Positions 12,314 through 24,546 of a DNA stretch of 64,000 nt are shown here, piece after piece. The notes beneath the pieces were generated by a model. That model worked only from the letters and a program-made list of their open reading frames with translations, had not been told where the DNA came from and did no database searches. Position numbers and translations under genes: made by a program. The stretch covers positions 95,398,640 to 95,462,639 of the forward strand of contig JARCOQ010000001.1 of the NCBI GenBank assembly GCA_029207755.1, read 5' to 3'. Numbering within the stretch: position 1 is the first letter of the stretch; the number at the start of each line of letters is the position of its first letter. Origin of the DNA: Chamaea fasciata (lineage: Eukaryota; Chordata; Aves; Passeriformes; Sylviidae).

Positions 12314-12853
12314 TGTAGTGGTTTGAAAGCAAAACAAATGAGACGCTCCAAGCCAGAAATACAATTTAATAGGAAGAAAGGAAAAAAAAGTAAAAGAAAA
12401 TAGATGCAATAATACAAAAGACCACTAACAGAGTCAGAATACAACCTGAACAGAGTGATGGAAGCAGTCCAGATGAGGTGGTCTTCCTGAAGCAGTGATC
12501 CCGTAGAGAGGTCTGGTAGCTCGGGTCCTCTGGGAATCCACTGGGTAAGGGCTGCCTCTACTGTCCCAAACCCCACATTATATCCAGGTGAGAATGCTTG
12601 GTTCCTCCCCCTGGGCAGAGCATCTCACAGTGGGATGATGAGTCATGCAGGGGGTCCTTGATGGCCCATTAAAGACAGATAGCTCCTGGAGGGGGTTATC
12701 TATGAGTCATGGGCAAGGCATTTGATGGGCCATTAACAGAAGATAGCCCTGAGGGAGGGGGCCTGGGAAGAGCACTGCCCCCACCTGGATTCAACAGTTC
12801 ATGAAGGTGGTGATAGAATGCTTTGTGCACATCCTGTAGTACAACCCAGGACA
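12314..12853 (-). mobile_element. Solo LTR, copy 2 of an inverted pair
   Basis: A 540 bp LTR; on the minus strand it runs from TGTCCTGGGTTGTACTAC to CAAACCACTACA. Perfect 5 bp target-site duplications CCATT flank it (12309-12313 and 12854-12858). It is collinear with the LTR at 8616-9134 but has an extra U3 repeat unit (the 'ggcccattaa' motif recurs). The lack of internal viral sequence marks it as a solo LTR. Confidence 0.9.
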
Positions 12854-13510
12854 CCATTTAATATCTAGTTCTTAGATAAGAAGCTTTTCTGTTCTGCGTC
12901 TCATTAATAATAACAGCACTGTCTTATGTAACTCTATTTTCTATTGTAAAAATTCCACTTTCTATTCTCCTGTCAAATGTCATGTCTTGTTTTTGGTTAA
13001 TTGGTCTCATCAAAAATGATAATGTCCTCCCTCAATGTCGACTCAGTCAAAACCTTGATACAGTACGTAGAGAGAAGGCAGTAAGGAAGGCTACTGGTTA
13101 CCAAAAACCTGAGGGTGCTAACGTACAAGTTCATGAGGTTGTGTCTCTTTTCCTATCTCTGAGTGCCATGTATTTATATAAATTCGGGTTAGTAATGTAA
13201 ATGAAGTCCTGAAAAATAGCCAGTAATCTGAAAGCTGTCCTTGAAAATATTTTTCTTGTCATACTTATGAACAATTTTATATGGTTTCTGTGGATTAACT
13301 GCTTGGAATCAAATCCATTCACTCCTGCTTAGAGGATGTTTCGCCATGCAGTGTTGACATTACTCATGGTCATGGCTTGTCACAGTGTTTTAGAACAGTG
13401 TTTGTGTTGGGTGTTGTTTCATTGTACTTTGATTGGCCTCATTTTTAATCAAATATTTTCACACTAGGTGTGAAATCAAACAAGAGAATCAAAATAAACC
13501 CAAATGCTGG

Positions 13511-14185
13511 TGTCCTGGTTTAGGGCAAATGTGGGAGGAAACCTCCAAATGGGGGTCCCTCTAGAAAGCAAAATTCAAGCAGCCCCTCCCACAACTGGTT
13601 TGGGAAAAGATTTCCTTGGAGAAAAGTGGAAAAAACTGTTTATTTAGCAAGCAAAGTATTCACAAGCATTAAAAAAAAAAAAAAGAAGAAAAAAAAGAAT
13701 ATTATCAAACAATAAAACCTCTCAGTACTCTGAAGAGATGGCAAATTCAGAAAGTCCTTGTCATGAGGCTCTGGTGCTGGAATACAGCATCCCAGTCCCA
13801 GTGGGCCACAGGTGTGAGCTCCCAGTGTTTTTCTGGGTTTTCAGTCCAGAGCAAGGCCGATCAGTTCCAAGAGAAAGAAAAGCCGCAGTCCAGGGAATTT
13901 CTCTGCCTCAGCTAGCTAAAAAAAAGCTGTCCAAAAACAAAGGAGAGCTCTCTCTCCCACTGTCTGTCCCTGCTGCAGACAAACACAGTCCGTGCGAAGG
14001 ACATGAGGGAGCAAGTGCAGTTTCTGATAACAAACTCCACGCTTCTTTCTCCCTCCCTTCGTTCTCGGAACCAGTCTTAAAGGTGCAGAACTTAATATCC
14101 AACATAAACACAACAGATGACTGGGGATAAAAGCATCATAAAGTCACCCCAGGGCTGGTTTGGGGTTTTTTTTTGTTCTGGGACA
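13511..14185 (-). mobile_element. LTR of a different ERV family (ERVK-like)
   Basis: A 675 bp segment bounded by TGTCCTGG and CTGGGACA. On the minus strand it carries a 'GCTAAATAAACAG' polyadenylation region before an approximately 170 bp 3' part that ends CCTAAACCAGGACA. Its body is unrelated to the pair at 8616 and 12314 apart from the shared terminal bases. A purine-rich A run lies at 13670-13697. A target-site duplication was not found, so the exact ends are less certain. The 130-codon + frame inside it has no recognisable domain. Confidence 0.75.
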
Positions 14186-17100
14186 TGAATGAGACATGTC
14201 AGCTCACATGGGATTGCTGGTGATCTGTAGAAGGATGCCTTATCTTTATATCCTACTTTTCTTTCCCTGGGTTATCAGGCAGTGTGTTCATGTGCACTGC
14301 TTTAACTGGTGGAGAAAGTATGGGTGATGTTGGTTCTTTGCTCTGTCCTCTCAACTGTAAAGCATTTGCCCTAAGCCGCTGCACTTCAACAGCAGAAAGA
14401 ACTTTTGAAATTGCAGTGATTGTATCAGCTTTTTCAGCTCTCTGAAGATAAAATAGTAAGTATTATTATATGAGAATAGCTTCTTGCCACTAGCTTGTGT
14501 GGTAAGCTCAGCCTGTGGAAGAATGACAATGAAGTGATTAGCTATTAAGAATGCATAGTAAATCTTCAATTATTCTTAACTGCTTTAATTTATTTATTTG
14601 AGGCTGACTTCATGAACACTATGGCATCATCCTCTTGGATTTTTGTATTTTGGATGTGCTCAGCAGCGTCTCTGGCAGCTGTGCACTGTGTTGGGTTATT
14701 ACACTGTGGTTAGTTTCTGCTCCCTTCCCCTATGGCCTGTGTGTATGTCTAGCCTAGTCCATAACTTTAAGATGACAAGAACCAAAAAGAACAGCATATA
14801 AATTGAGCCTTCTAGAGAAGAAACCACCATATATGCCAGAAGCCTGATTTTGAAGGCATTGTCTTTCTCTTTCAGCACTAGTTTGTCCCCTATCATATGT
14901 GTCTAAGACCTCTCTGCAGCCTCTTTTTTGAATTGCTCCTAATTTCCTTCATCTTTCTGTACTTTGGCTAATATTCCTGCTAGTTTCACTCACCCATGCC
15001 ATGTCCTTTAATGTCTTAACTTCCACCCAAATTGAGCTGTCAACTGGTATGAATCCTTCATCCTCCCAAGGGGTGGATTTCTATGTTACTGAACAATGTT
15101 ATCTGCAAGTTGTATGTCATTTATTGGATTCTTTCACAGGAGTATCCAGCATTCTAAGGAGTGATAAAATTATTGTCTTCTCTCTGTTGTGTGTGTAGTT
15201 TTTACGTTCTTTGGGTAGAGTCCACAGGATTGACAACTAGAAGATGGATATCTCTCTTCTATTACAAGGGAAAGCTGGAGTACTCCCAGACTACTTGGTA
15301 GCATGTTTCTTTTTCCAAAGTCTGGTCCATGCCTGTCATGCCAAATACACTTGCAAACGCCTTTAATATAAGTTGGGGCATATGCTTTCTTCAGGCTTCA
15401 CAGAGTTTTCCTTGTACTTCTTATCAGTAGCTAACCATTACATGAATCTTCATGATTAAGTATTCAAATGTAAATTATTTTTGTTCTCTTAAACTTAAGA
15501 AAACTCCAAACAAAAGTGAAATAATTGGATTCTGCTACTCTGTTTAGCTAATTTAGTCTTTTCCTCTAAGCTGTATATAGCTATCAGACCTACTGGCTGC
15601 TTGGACTTTCTCTTTTCCTCATCCTCTGTAAATTCCATTAAATCTCTTTAACCCCTTTAACTCATTCTGGGATTTGCTTTCTTTTGGAAGCTTTCACTCA
15701 GTAATGTTTTTGCCAAGTCGTATTCTTTCTCCAGTCCCTCTTTGTTTCCTTCCCAATACTATTTTATCTAATAGGCTCATAGCCTATACTTGGGTTTGTC
15801 TTCTTTTGAATTTTGGATTTTATTTTAAAGGAAATGAATTTTCACCATGAGTGAAGCACATAGGATAGGAAAAAAAGTCAAGAGGAGAGACTTGTAAGTC
15901 TTTCAAGTATCATAAATAGAGTTTTCATAAGAGAAGCCTAAAATATTTAAGTTGCAGTGAAGTCTAATCCACTGCTAGTTTAGTGAGCTGTTGATGTCCT
16001 CTTGCTTCAGGTTTTCACAGCTCAGCAGCTATCCCAGTTTCAGATACTTAGTATAAACTAGGCATACTCTGCTTTACCTTTGCTCATTAATGAGACAAAA
16101 AGCACCAGGAAGGAAAAACTGTCCATTCCAGGTTCAGTTCCTGAGTGAATGATCTGAGGTGTTCTGCCCTTGAGGCCTACTCCCAGGGAGGTTTCTGTAA
16201 GTCATGACTATTTGCAGTGATATCGTGAGAGAATTTTGTACTGCACTTTGCAGTGGCTTGTCTTGTTTTTCTTTCTTAGAAAAACTGATAATGGTGTTCC
16301 CTTGTGGTCATGGGGTATATGAAGCCATCTAGTCCAACTGCTATACTCTGACTTGGCCAAGATGCTATCTATTTTAGAGAGATTAATTGTGAAGGTCATC
16401 TGGATGTCCTTGTTGTCAGTCGTACTCTTCCCCTCGAAAGAATTCACTTGGAAATAGGCGTGCATTCAAAGGTGCTTGTGTCCCAGAAGTGATCGCTGCT
16501 TTAGCTGAAGATCTCTGTTGTAGCTTCTTCCTAGGATCATGTTTTTGAAAATATCTTCCATGCCTTTTTCCTCACAAGTTGCCAAATTATACCTGCTTGC
16601 ATTAACATACAGATGTCTAATTTCAGTATCCCAGTTTTACCCATTAATTGGGCAGAAATCTGTTGCAAAGTGATATCTGAAGTATTGTTACCTTAATTTT
16701 TTTTTTACCATGTCTCTTTAGAGCTGTTAATTAGTGCAGTGCAAATACCCTGATAGTATTAAAGTAGTTTTCTTGGCTTGCTCATCTGTCTTCAGCTGAA
16801 TTTTTAAAATTCATACACAAGCCTTTGCTTTGGGTTAATCATACATTCGTCCATTTTATCCAAGAAAATGTTCCCTTTTTCATTTTTAAGGGGTTTTTTG
16901 CACTATATATCTAAGGGGGGTTTTATTCTGTTCTTGACTGATAGATAGCAAAAACCAGACCTTCACAGGATGTCTTCAATACTCCATTAGATTGCAAGGT
17001 TCTACTAGCCTGGTTAGCTACCTAGGGAGTATTACTAGTACCTAGCTATTTCTTGGCTATAAATTGTCATGCTGATAGTCCACAGAAATTCTGAGCTGTG

Positions 17101-17409
17101 TAAAGAGAGGAGAAAGTGAAAATTGTAAACTACAAAAAGAAAAAGGTAAACCACCAGCCCTGCAGCATAATCTGCTTCTTGGTTAAACAGCCTTGGACTT
17201 TGTGGTGATAATGTTACAGCAGACATTCTTAGAAAAAATTACATCTGTTAGATGAGTGTTGTGTTTTGCAGAGACTGGTACAAACCTATTTTGCTTCAAG
17301 GAATTTGAATTTGTCTGTGGTACCTTATGATTGATTGTCAAGGTGTGCAGTACACCTACCACGAGCAGTTGTTACCGACATACATTAGGTTTATAGACCA
17401 CATCATGAA
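14186..17409. other. Non-coding sequence, no recognised element
   Basis: About 3.2 kb, AT-rich, with scattered T-rich runs. No exon, CR1 or LTR was recognised. Confidence 0.5.
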
Positions 17410-17966
17410 TGTAACAGTGTCTTTTTCAGTGTGCAGCTACAGCCTAATAGATCCCAGTCAGCCTCTCCAGTGGAGAAACTGCTTGAGAAGAATTCAGGCA
17501 GCAATCAGGCTCACTCATCCACACACATTACAGGCTAACTCAGCAGAGAAGCAGAAGGCTCCCAGCCCCAGATTAATTCCAGCAGGCCTTTATTCCATGT
17601 GCTGAAGGTGAAAGCAAGAGCCAAAGGGAGTGATCATGTGCATTTTGTCAGTTGTATAGTGTCTCAGGTTCGCGGGTGGTACAAGGGGGGCAGGGCAGGG
17701 GGCAAGTGACACTAGGGAAGACAGGAGTTAGACACCAGGCCCCATAGCCAATGGGGAAACAGGGAAAGGGGATACCGTGGAGGGGGTGATGGACTTGTGA
17801 AACCCAGGGAAGAGATTGCGCAGTGTTTGTGAGGAACCATGGGGGAAAAGCCTATTATTACACCTGGGAAGGGTATCTTTAATCTTCGATTTTCCCAGAG
17901 AAAGGCAGTTGGAAATTCCTTTAAGGACACAAGGGACTCCATGCATGAAGACTTGGTGTTTTTACA
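17410..17966 (-). mobile_element. Probable ERVK-like solo LTR
   Basis: A 557 bp segment whose minus strand starts TGTAAAAACACCAAGTC and ends ACACTGTTACA. Internally it has a 'CACATGGAATAAAGGCCTGC' polyadenylation region followed by about 180 bp, the layout of an R-U5 end. The sequence is reminiscent of bird ERVK LTRs. Flanking bases do not form a clear duplication, so the boundaries rest on the TG...CA ends only. Confidence 0.65.
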
Positions 17967-20309
17967 AGTAGCAAGGAAGAGAAAGTGTCTGTTCTACTAA
18001 ACAAAGAAGGGTGAATGCCCTGGGCCATAAGAGTAATAATAATAATAATAATGAAGTTGCTGCTGTAAAGTGGTAAATAAGGAAAATCTTTGAATGAAAA
18101 TCGGTAAGTTTCAGCTGTAGTGACTTTTTTTAGTATGGCTTGTTAAGATAAAAGAGAAGCAGCTAAAGTTTGAAGTCAGGGCTGAATGTCATTAGGGAAT
18201 ACGCCTTTGGTTAGCCCTTAGGATAAAGCACCTGACTTATGGTCTTGTTCTCAGTGATGATGCCTTTATATGATTAATTTGAGTAATTTTTAATGTTGGC
18301 TTCTGATAAGTTAGAAATATTTCTTAGTATTAGTTAGAAGTTGCCTACGTAGATGTGGGAGCAATAGTGGTAAATCAGAAATAGCCTGATCAGGCTTATT
18401 GTGCCACTAAGTCAGAAACTGTGACAAATAAGCTGCTCACGTGTTCTCTTACCAGCGTGGTCCCTCATTCTGTTTCCTGAATGAATGAGACTGCCTTGGA
18501 AAGGGAATAAATATAGGAAGTACCCAAAGTCCTGTTCTAATTTACAAGAAAAGATGCTGTTGAGTTTTACTTGACTGCTCAGTTGATCAGACTCCCAAGT
18601 CTCTGGTGAATTTAGAATTGCAAACAAAACCCCTCCTGTTGGAATTTATGCAAAAACATTTGTTAGGGTCCCACTTCTAGGTGTGGTGTTTTTAGACCCT
18701 TGTCCAGCCTGCTATACTCCTTAGACCTTTGTGAGTAGAGGACAGTTTCCACAGTAGAACAGTCCTGGTTATTGTATCCTGCTGTAATCCTCTGACATGC
18801 TAAAAAAATAGAAGCTTTTCTCAGTAATTCTACATCTTCTTTCCTATCTTCAATGTAAGAAAATAGAAAAGTGTCCTTTTGTGATTGGAATTGGGGGTGA
18901 CTTTTGGTAGCTTGGAGATTACAGCAGGACCTATTAAGTTGTAAACTTTGTTGTATTAATACTGAACTGTTTTAGTGTTGTGGAGATAAAGATCTCTAAT
19001 AACCAGCCAAGGATTTTGTGTATTGGGTATATGGAGTGTAATTGTGTAGCTTTTCAGTTGAAATTGTGGACAACTTTTAATCCAAATAGTATTCAAGTCC
19101 ATAGTATGCATTTGCAGCAGTGCACTTTCACATTTAAGAACTTGGGGCACTGTTATTAGTAATATTTGCAAATGAAAAATGCATCACTTGCTGTTCCAAT
19201 CTGCTTTGGGCCAGTGTTTGAAACTTTGCACTTTTTTTACTGTGCTACTGTCCAGACACAGAACCGACGCTTTTATGTAGGTGAACTTGGGCTCCCAAGA
19301 GCAAACTGAGGATTTCAAACTTCAGTTCAGAGTCTTCCAATATGTAGTGGCCACATGTGGAGAGACTTATCGAGGAAGGGGAAGTGATGGGAAGCTTCCT
19401 AAAATTCTTCAGAGTATATTCATTCTGTTCCCAAATGTAAGCATAGACACAGGAGGCTGTCATTATTGTACCGTGAACATGGTTCCTGCCACTGAAGGAT
19501 GATGCATTAGAGTAATTCTGTTTGTTGTAAGAAGCAGAGCTTAAAATAGAATGGTATGTAAGAATGTATCCTTTCTAAACATAAAGGTTTCTTTTTGTCA
19601 TAATGAAGTATAGGGCTTTAAAAAAAATTTATTATTAATGTCCCTCATATATTTCATTCTTTTCATTGAATTGGCCAAGCTTATGACACCTACTTATGTA
19701 AAAGCCTTTTTTCCCTCCTACCTTCCCTTCTTTGTTGCTGTTTTCCATTTTGTCTTATTTTTTGATCAGTTTTAATTTTCATTCTGATGCCTTGATTTTT
19801 TTTTTTAACATACAGTTTTTTATCTTCTTTCTATACTAACTCTCTGGAATGCTAAACCTAAGAGATGAGTGTTAAGAGCTGAGTGATCACCCTTGGCATA
19901 CTTAATTGTAGACAAATTTGAACTTGTAACACTTGGAAAATGGAAGTGAATATATTTGTTTTGTTATTCCCATGGAAACAAGATATTTATAATGAGCTTC
20001 TAAAAACAAGTTAGAAATATACACAAAGAAGCTGGTTCTTTGTAGCAGTTGCTTAATAGAATGGAAGTAGTTTATCTGGGGGCTCATGGGTTGGGGTTTT
20101 TTTCTTAAGTTCGTGAGTTCTGAAATGCTTGTACAAGGAAGGGATTTCCTGAATGTGAACCGGGCATTAAAAATGGTGAAAATAAACTGGGGTATGACAA
20201 CCTTGTGTGTTATGCTGTGTTAATAGTATTAGAGTTTTTCATACAGTTTGTGTTGGAGAGAGCCTTTTACATGTCATCCAGGTAAAACACCACCACCTCG
20301 CCCTCGCCC
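17967..20309. other. Non-coding sequence with an (AAT)n run
   Basis: About 2.3 kb without a recognised gene or transposon. A trinucleotide AAT run lies at 18034-18052. Confidence 0.5.
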
Positions 20310-20935
20310 AATGAGCAGGGACATATTGCATGAGATCAGCTTGCTCATAGCCCCATCTGACCAGGGATGGGCCATCTACTGTTTCTCTGGACAACCTCTT
20401 GCAGTGTTTCACCATCCTCCCAAAAATGTCTTCCTTAGATCTAGTCTGAATCTACCCTGTTTTAGTTCACAGCCATTACCTTGTCCTATCACAACAGCTC
20501 TGCGAAAAAGCCTGCTCCCATCCTTCCTTGTGAGGCCCCCTAAAAGCTGCAGTAAGGTCTTCTGGAGCCATATCTCCATCAGATTGAACAATCCCAACTC
20601 TCCCAACTTTTCTTCATAGCAGAGGTGTTCCTTCTCTCTGATCAACTCTGTGGCTCTCCTCTGGACTTGCTCCAACAGGTCAATGTCTTTCCTGTGCTGG
20701 ATTCCCGAGAGCTAGATGCAGTGTTCCAAGTGGGCTCTTACCAGAGCAGAGTAGAGGGGCAGAATCCCCTCCCTCACCCTGGTCCCATGCTGCTTTTGGT
20801 GCAGCGCAGGATACAGTTGTTGGCTTTCTGCGCTGGGAGTGCATGTTGCTGGCTCATGTCCAATTTTCCATCCAATAATACTCACAAGTCATTCTCCCTA
20901 GGGTGTTTTTGTGGACCTGGATTGGAGAGAGTGTA
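20310..20935 (-). mobile_element. CR1 LINE 3' fragment
   Basis: On the minus strand a frame contains QVQRRATELIREKEHLCYEE followed by KLGELGLFNL and later LKQGRFRLDLRKTF. These are conserved blocks of the C-terminal end of CR1 ORF2. Upstream on the same strand the 'cactggcatc/tctactctgctctgg' region of CR1 is visible. The frame is degraded and shifted, so this is a dead 5'-truncated copy. Confidence 0.9.
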
Positions 20936-21796
20936 AATCAAGGTTTGTTGAAAGACTTTTCCTCTGTCATTTCTACCTACTCAGTCAGTGGTCTCCTATA
21001 CATTAAACCCATGGCTGTATAGACAGAGGAGAGGGGAGCATGATGTTCTGGTTAGTAATCATGGTGACAGCAACTGCTCAGAGCTCTTTGAGACCTCTCT
21101 CTAGAGACAGGAGGGGGTGTAGGATTGCTGCTTGGTAATTTAGATGCTGGTACATGGCATACATGTACCATACCTCACATACCAAAAGTGCAAGAACATG
21201 TTGTATTCCTATGGTTTTCCACAAGACTTAAGTTGCAGCTTAAGAATTTTGGAGTTAAATATGATGCTTTACAAGTGGATATGATAATATTGTAATAGAT
21301 GAGGGATCGAGAGGGGATATTTTTGGAGTGTAGAAAAAGATAACAAATTTCAAAATTAAAGCTGTTTTATCTAGGAAACTTGGGACATAGTTGCAAAAAT
21401 TCTTTCACTTCCAATCCTATTTTTAACATCCAATTAATGTTGTTTGCTGATAAAGAATATCAGCTACGATGCACATTTGCTTCTCTTTTGGAGTCCAGCT
21501 GCAATACTACGTTCTACTACACATCATATATGTGCCCAATTTGTGGTTATACCTTAAGCTGAAGGGGGAAAATCCACTAATTTCCTTGCCCCATGTAAGT
21601 AAAAGGGAAAAGACCAAATGTGAGAGGTAGGTATACCTGTGTCTTAGACCAAATGTTCTTTGTTCCTCTTGGAAGCCATATTTATGTATTTTTTCCTTTT
21701 AATTCACACAAAAAAAGTTATGCTCTTCTATTGAATAAGTGTGCAACCAAAAATTCTTCCTGTGTTACTTAAACCCTGAGATCAGTTCATTTGTTT
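20936..21796. other. Non-coding sequence, no recognised element
   Basis: About 0.86 kb with no recognised gene or transposon. Confidence 0.5.
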
Positions 21797-21890
21797 AGAG
21801 TGTGGTGCTAATAGTTACAAGGTCATGGGTTTGGTCACTTCAGAGTTGAACTCAGTGATCCTTGTGGGTCCCTTCAGGCTCAGAATATTC
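21797..21890 (+). mobile_element. TguSINE1-like SINE
   Basis: The left half (gtggtgctaatagttacaag, then gtcatgggttt) resembles the anticodon-to-TpsiC part of a tRNA-Ile-like gene. The right half (gttgaactcagtgatccttg and gggtcccttcaggctcagaa) resembles a CR1 3' tail. That tRNA-head/CR1-tail structure is the hallmark of TguSINE1 from the zebra finch genome. The copy is diverged and its 5' end is truncated. It supports a songbird origin for the window. Confidence 0.75.
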
Positions 21891-24392
21891 GGGGAAACAC
21901 AGATAAATCAACATGAATTTCTGCTGGTTTTGCTGAAAGTGATCATTCTCTTTTCCATTGCGATGATCCTGACTAGTGATCCAAGCTAAGCCTATGTGCT
22001 ACAGAATGGCCTGTATGCTGGACTTGGCTCTGAGTCTGTAGAGAATTTAGGGCCTTAGAGTGTTGTTATGCTGAAACCTTGCATTGATGGCCAGTGCTTT
22101 CTTTTTTTAAATGAGAGGCAAAACAAAATGAAGTCTTGACCTCTTGCGCTGCTTAAAAGTTCTTGGACATGTTTCATCAGAAGAGGGATGTTCATCCTAT
22201 TAATGAGAATCCTGGAGAAATTCCAGGTGGTTAATTGCAGTTTATTCCACCTGTCTTTCTGATTAATGAAATGCTGGATTATATTCTTTATTTCTACTGT
22301 CATGATGTTCTTTTACCAGCTAATTCTATGAGATACTCCAGCACATGCTTTACCAAAAGCAGACAAGTAGTTGCAAACAGCAATGTTTGGTCAAAAGACA
22401 CATCAGTTTTATTTTGTGGAGGTTGCTGATGTTTGCTACATATTGAAAATAAAGAATTGAAAGGCTGCATTGAAAATAAAGAATGCCAGTAATGAAGAAT
22501 TATGTCAAGAGTTCCCTTAGTACTGAATTTTGTTGTGAATAACCAATTTCTCTTTGTTTTAAAGCCTGGGATAAAATTTCATTTTTGTTTAGTTAATTGA
22601 AGTAGAGTCACTTTCTAACTGTTGGTTGCTAAACCAGAAATCTCACTTCCCCTTTTCATTAGTGGAGGCATTCCCCAGCTAAGAGGGATTTGACCACTGA
22701 AGGTGTCTAAGAGAAGGTCAAAGATAAATCCATGACATATAGCTGAATTGCTCTTCACAATGGTCTTTTTGACACTTTAATTAAAATTAGATTTCTATAT
22801 ACTGCTTTTCTAGCCCAAGATTTCTGTTGCTGGTGCACACTTTGTCTATCCTAGCATCTGTTGTTTATTCCTATATAAACAGCTGTCCCTGTTGAAAAGA
22901 CTGGTCTGGGTTGTGTGGTGGTGCTTGGTTATTTTTTCCCCTGATTTGCTTGAAATGTTCTCTAAATTGGCATAAAAAGAAATGCTCAAGTAGCAAACAA
23001 AACTTGTGTAGTAGCACGTTTCCCAGCAACATGTACTCTCAAATATTGCTTTAACTTTGAGAGTTTTGTAATGTTGTGAACATTTTCTGCTTCTGAAGAT
23101 GATACTATTTAAGATTATATCAGCATAAGTGTCAATGCATCTTTCTGGAAATGGATCTATTTGATCTGCTGAATTTTAGTTCAAAGTATATGGCTAAATT
23201 TTGCGGTGTAAATTCTTATTCAAAAGATTAGAGTGTCTGTAATTTACTAATACAGGAAAAGATGTGGTTTGTGTCTGCTGTAATTCATAACAACTAAAAA
23301 TAGTTGTTTTTTGTTTAATGGTGAGTAAACTCACTTATGCTGTTGCTTCATACATGAATTTTAAAATGAGGAACACTAAAACTAGGTTAATATTAGGGAA
23401 TTGAGTGGAACAGTGCATGCTCCACAATGTTATCTCCTGCCTAAATGGAATATTTTAAAATACTAGAAAACAGACATGTATTAACTTCCTTTTGGTTAAA
23501 CGCATCACTGTAGTGAAAGCTTTGTAACAGTTCTATCAACTGAAACCTTTGGTGTGATGGACCAAAAAAGATCTGCAGGAATGACAGTGTAAACTGGTGT
23601 TTGTAAAGTGTGAATTTCCTATTCATCAGAATTTGCACCACACACCTGTACAGCAACATCTTCTCCATTAAAAGTAAAAATAAGTAAGTAATTTACTAAT
23701 ATGAAAATACGATCTTCCTATTAGTGAAGAAAGCAAGTAAAATTACAGCAAGTATTCAGCTCCAAATTTCTGGCAGGTTTATAAGTTTACCAGACTGTCA
23801 TATTGTGTTTTGTGTGTACCTTTAAATGTTTTTTGAAGATGATGGTCTATGAAGGAAAAACAGGTATTGAATTTAAATTTGTAATTTAAAAACTTGTCAG
23901 TCTTCAACTGAGGAGGAATTTCAAGTTTTTAAATGCTTTTCAATAGTTGCTTTACGCAGTAGCAGAATAATTCTTTTTTTGTGAATACATGAATAGTGAC
24001 TTATAAATAATATGATAACCAGTTATTCAAAGAGGAATAAAAAATAGTAAATAAAAAGACTTACCTAAGATCCTTCAGTTCTTGTCTTGCACATGCAGGC
24101 TTTATAAGTGATCAACCAAATGAGACTGTATTTAATTTTATGAGCTGCAGCCATTCCCAACAGTAGACCCAGTCGGGAAGTCTATGAAATGCCATCCTAC
24201 TGGTGTACATATAAAAATAAAGTGGTGTTCCTGGGATATGTTTTATTTGACACCATAAATGGGCTGCATGGGTCTTCCTGTTCTGTTGCTGTGTTCTGTT
24301 GTTCACTGTGGTATATTGAAACCACTCTGCTATCCTTGAAATGCTTTTTGTGCTCTCTTGTAATTTCTTTCAATTGCTGTGTGTTTCAACAG
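21891..24392. other. Non-coding sequence up to the TPPP exon
   Basis: About 2.5 kb, presumed intron of the TPPP gene. It ends with a pyrimidine-rich tract and the AG acceptor at 24391-24392. No earlier TPPP exon (the KLCKDC or DVDIVFSK region) was found here or further left. Confidence 0.55.
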
Positions 24393-24546
24393 GGGAAAGT
24401 CTGTAAGAACTATTACTTTTGAGCAGTTTAAGGAAGCTCTTCAAGAACTCTCCAAGAAGCGATTTAAAGGCAAAAGTGATGAGGAAGCACTTCAGGAAAT
24501 GTATAAACTAATTGAAGGAAAAGGCCCAGGTTTAACTGGAGTAACG
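24393..24546 (+). CDS. TPPP: TPPP/p25-family protein, penultimate coding exon
   Basis: Coding exon of a tubulin polymerization-promoting protein. The family binds and bundles microtubules and promotes their assembly; TPPP itself is prominent in oligodendrocytes. The exon is bounded by an AG acceptor (24391-24392) and a GTATGT donor (24547-24552). It is 154 nt long, entering in phase 2 and leaving in phase 0. Codons from 24394 give 51 residues: they begin [20 protein letters not shown], continue through [20 protein letters not shown], and end in GPGLTGVT. This matches about residues 105-155 of human TPPP ([11 protein letters not shown] and KKRFK.KS.EEA conserved), roughly 70% identical by eye. 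The next exon at 36095 fits in phase 0. The N-terminal exon(s) are not in the window. The exon part is less TPPP-like than the last exon, so a TPPP paralogue such as TPPP2 is possible. Confidence 0.9.

Noticed and set aside
8616..12853. A complete provirus bounded by the two similar LTRs
   Set aside because: The LTRs are inverted, not direct, have different target-site duplications, and no gag, pol or env-like frame lies between them.
13511..14220. TGCTGG repeats as a 6 bp target-site duplication of the LTR at 13511
   Set aside because: The right-hand TGCTGG lies about 30 bp beyond the TG...CA end, so it would need an LTR without a CA terminus.
1..24392. Upstream TPPP coding exon (KLCKDC / DVDIVFSK region)
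   Set aside because: No matching segment was seen in any frame; it probably lies left of this window.
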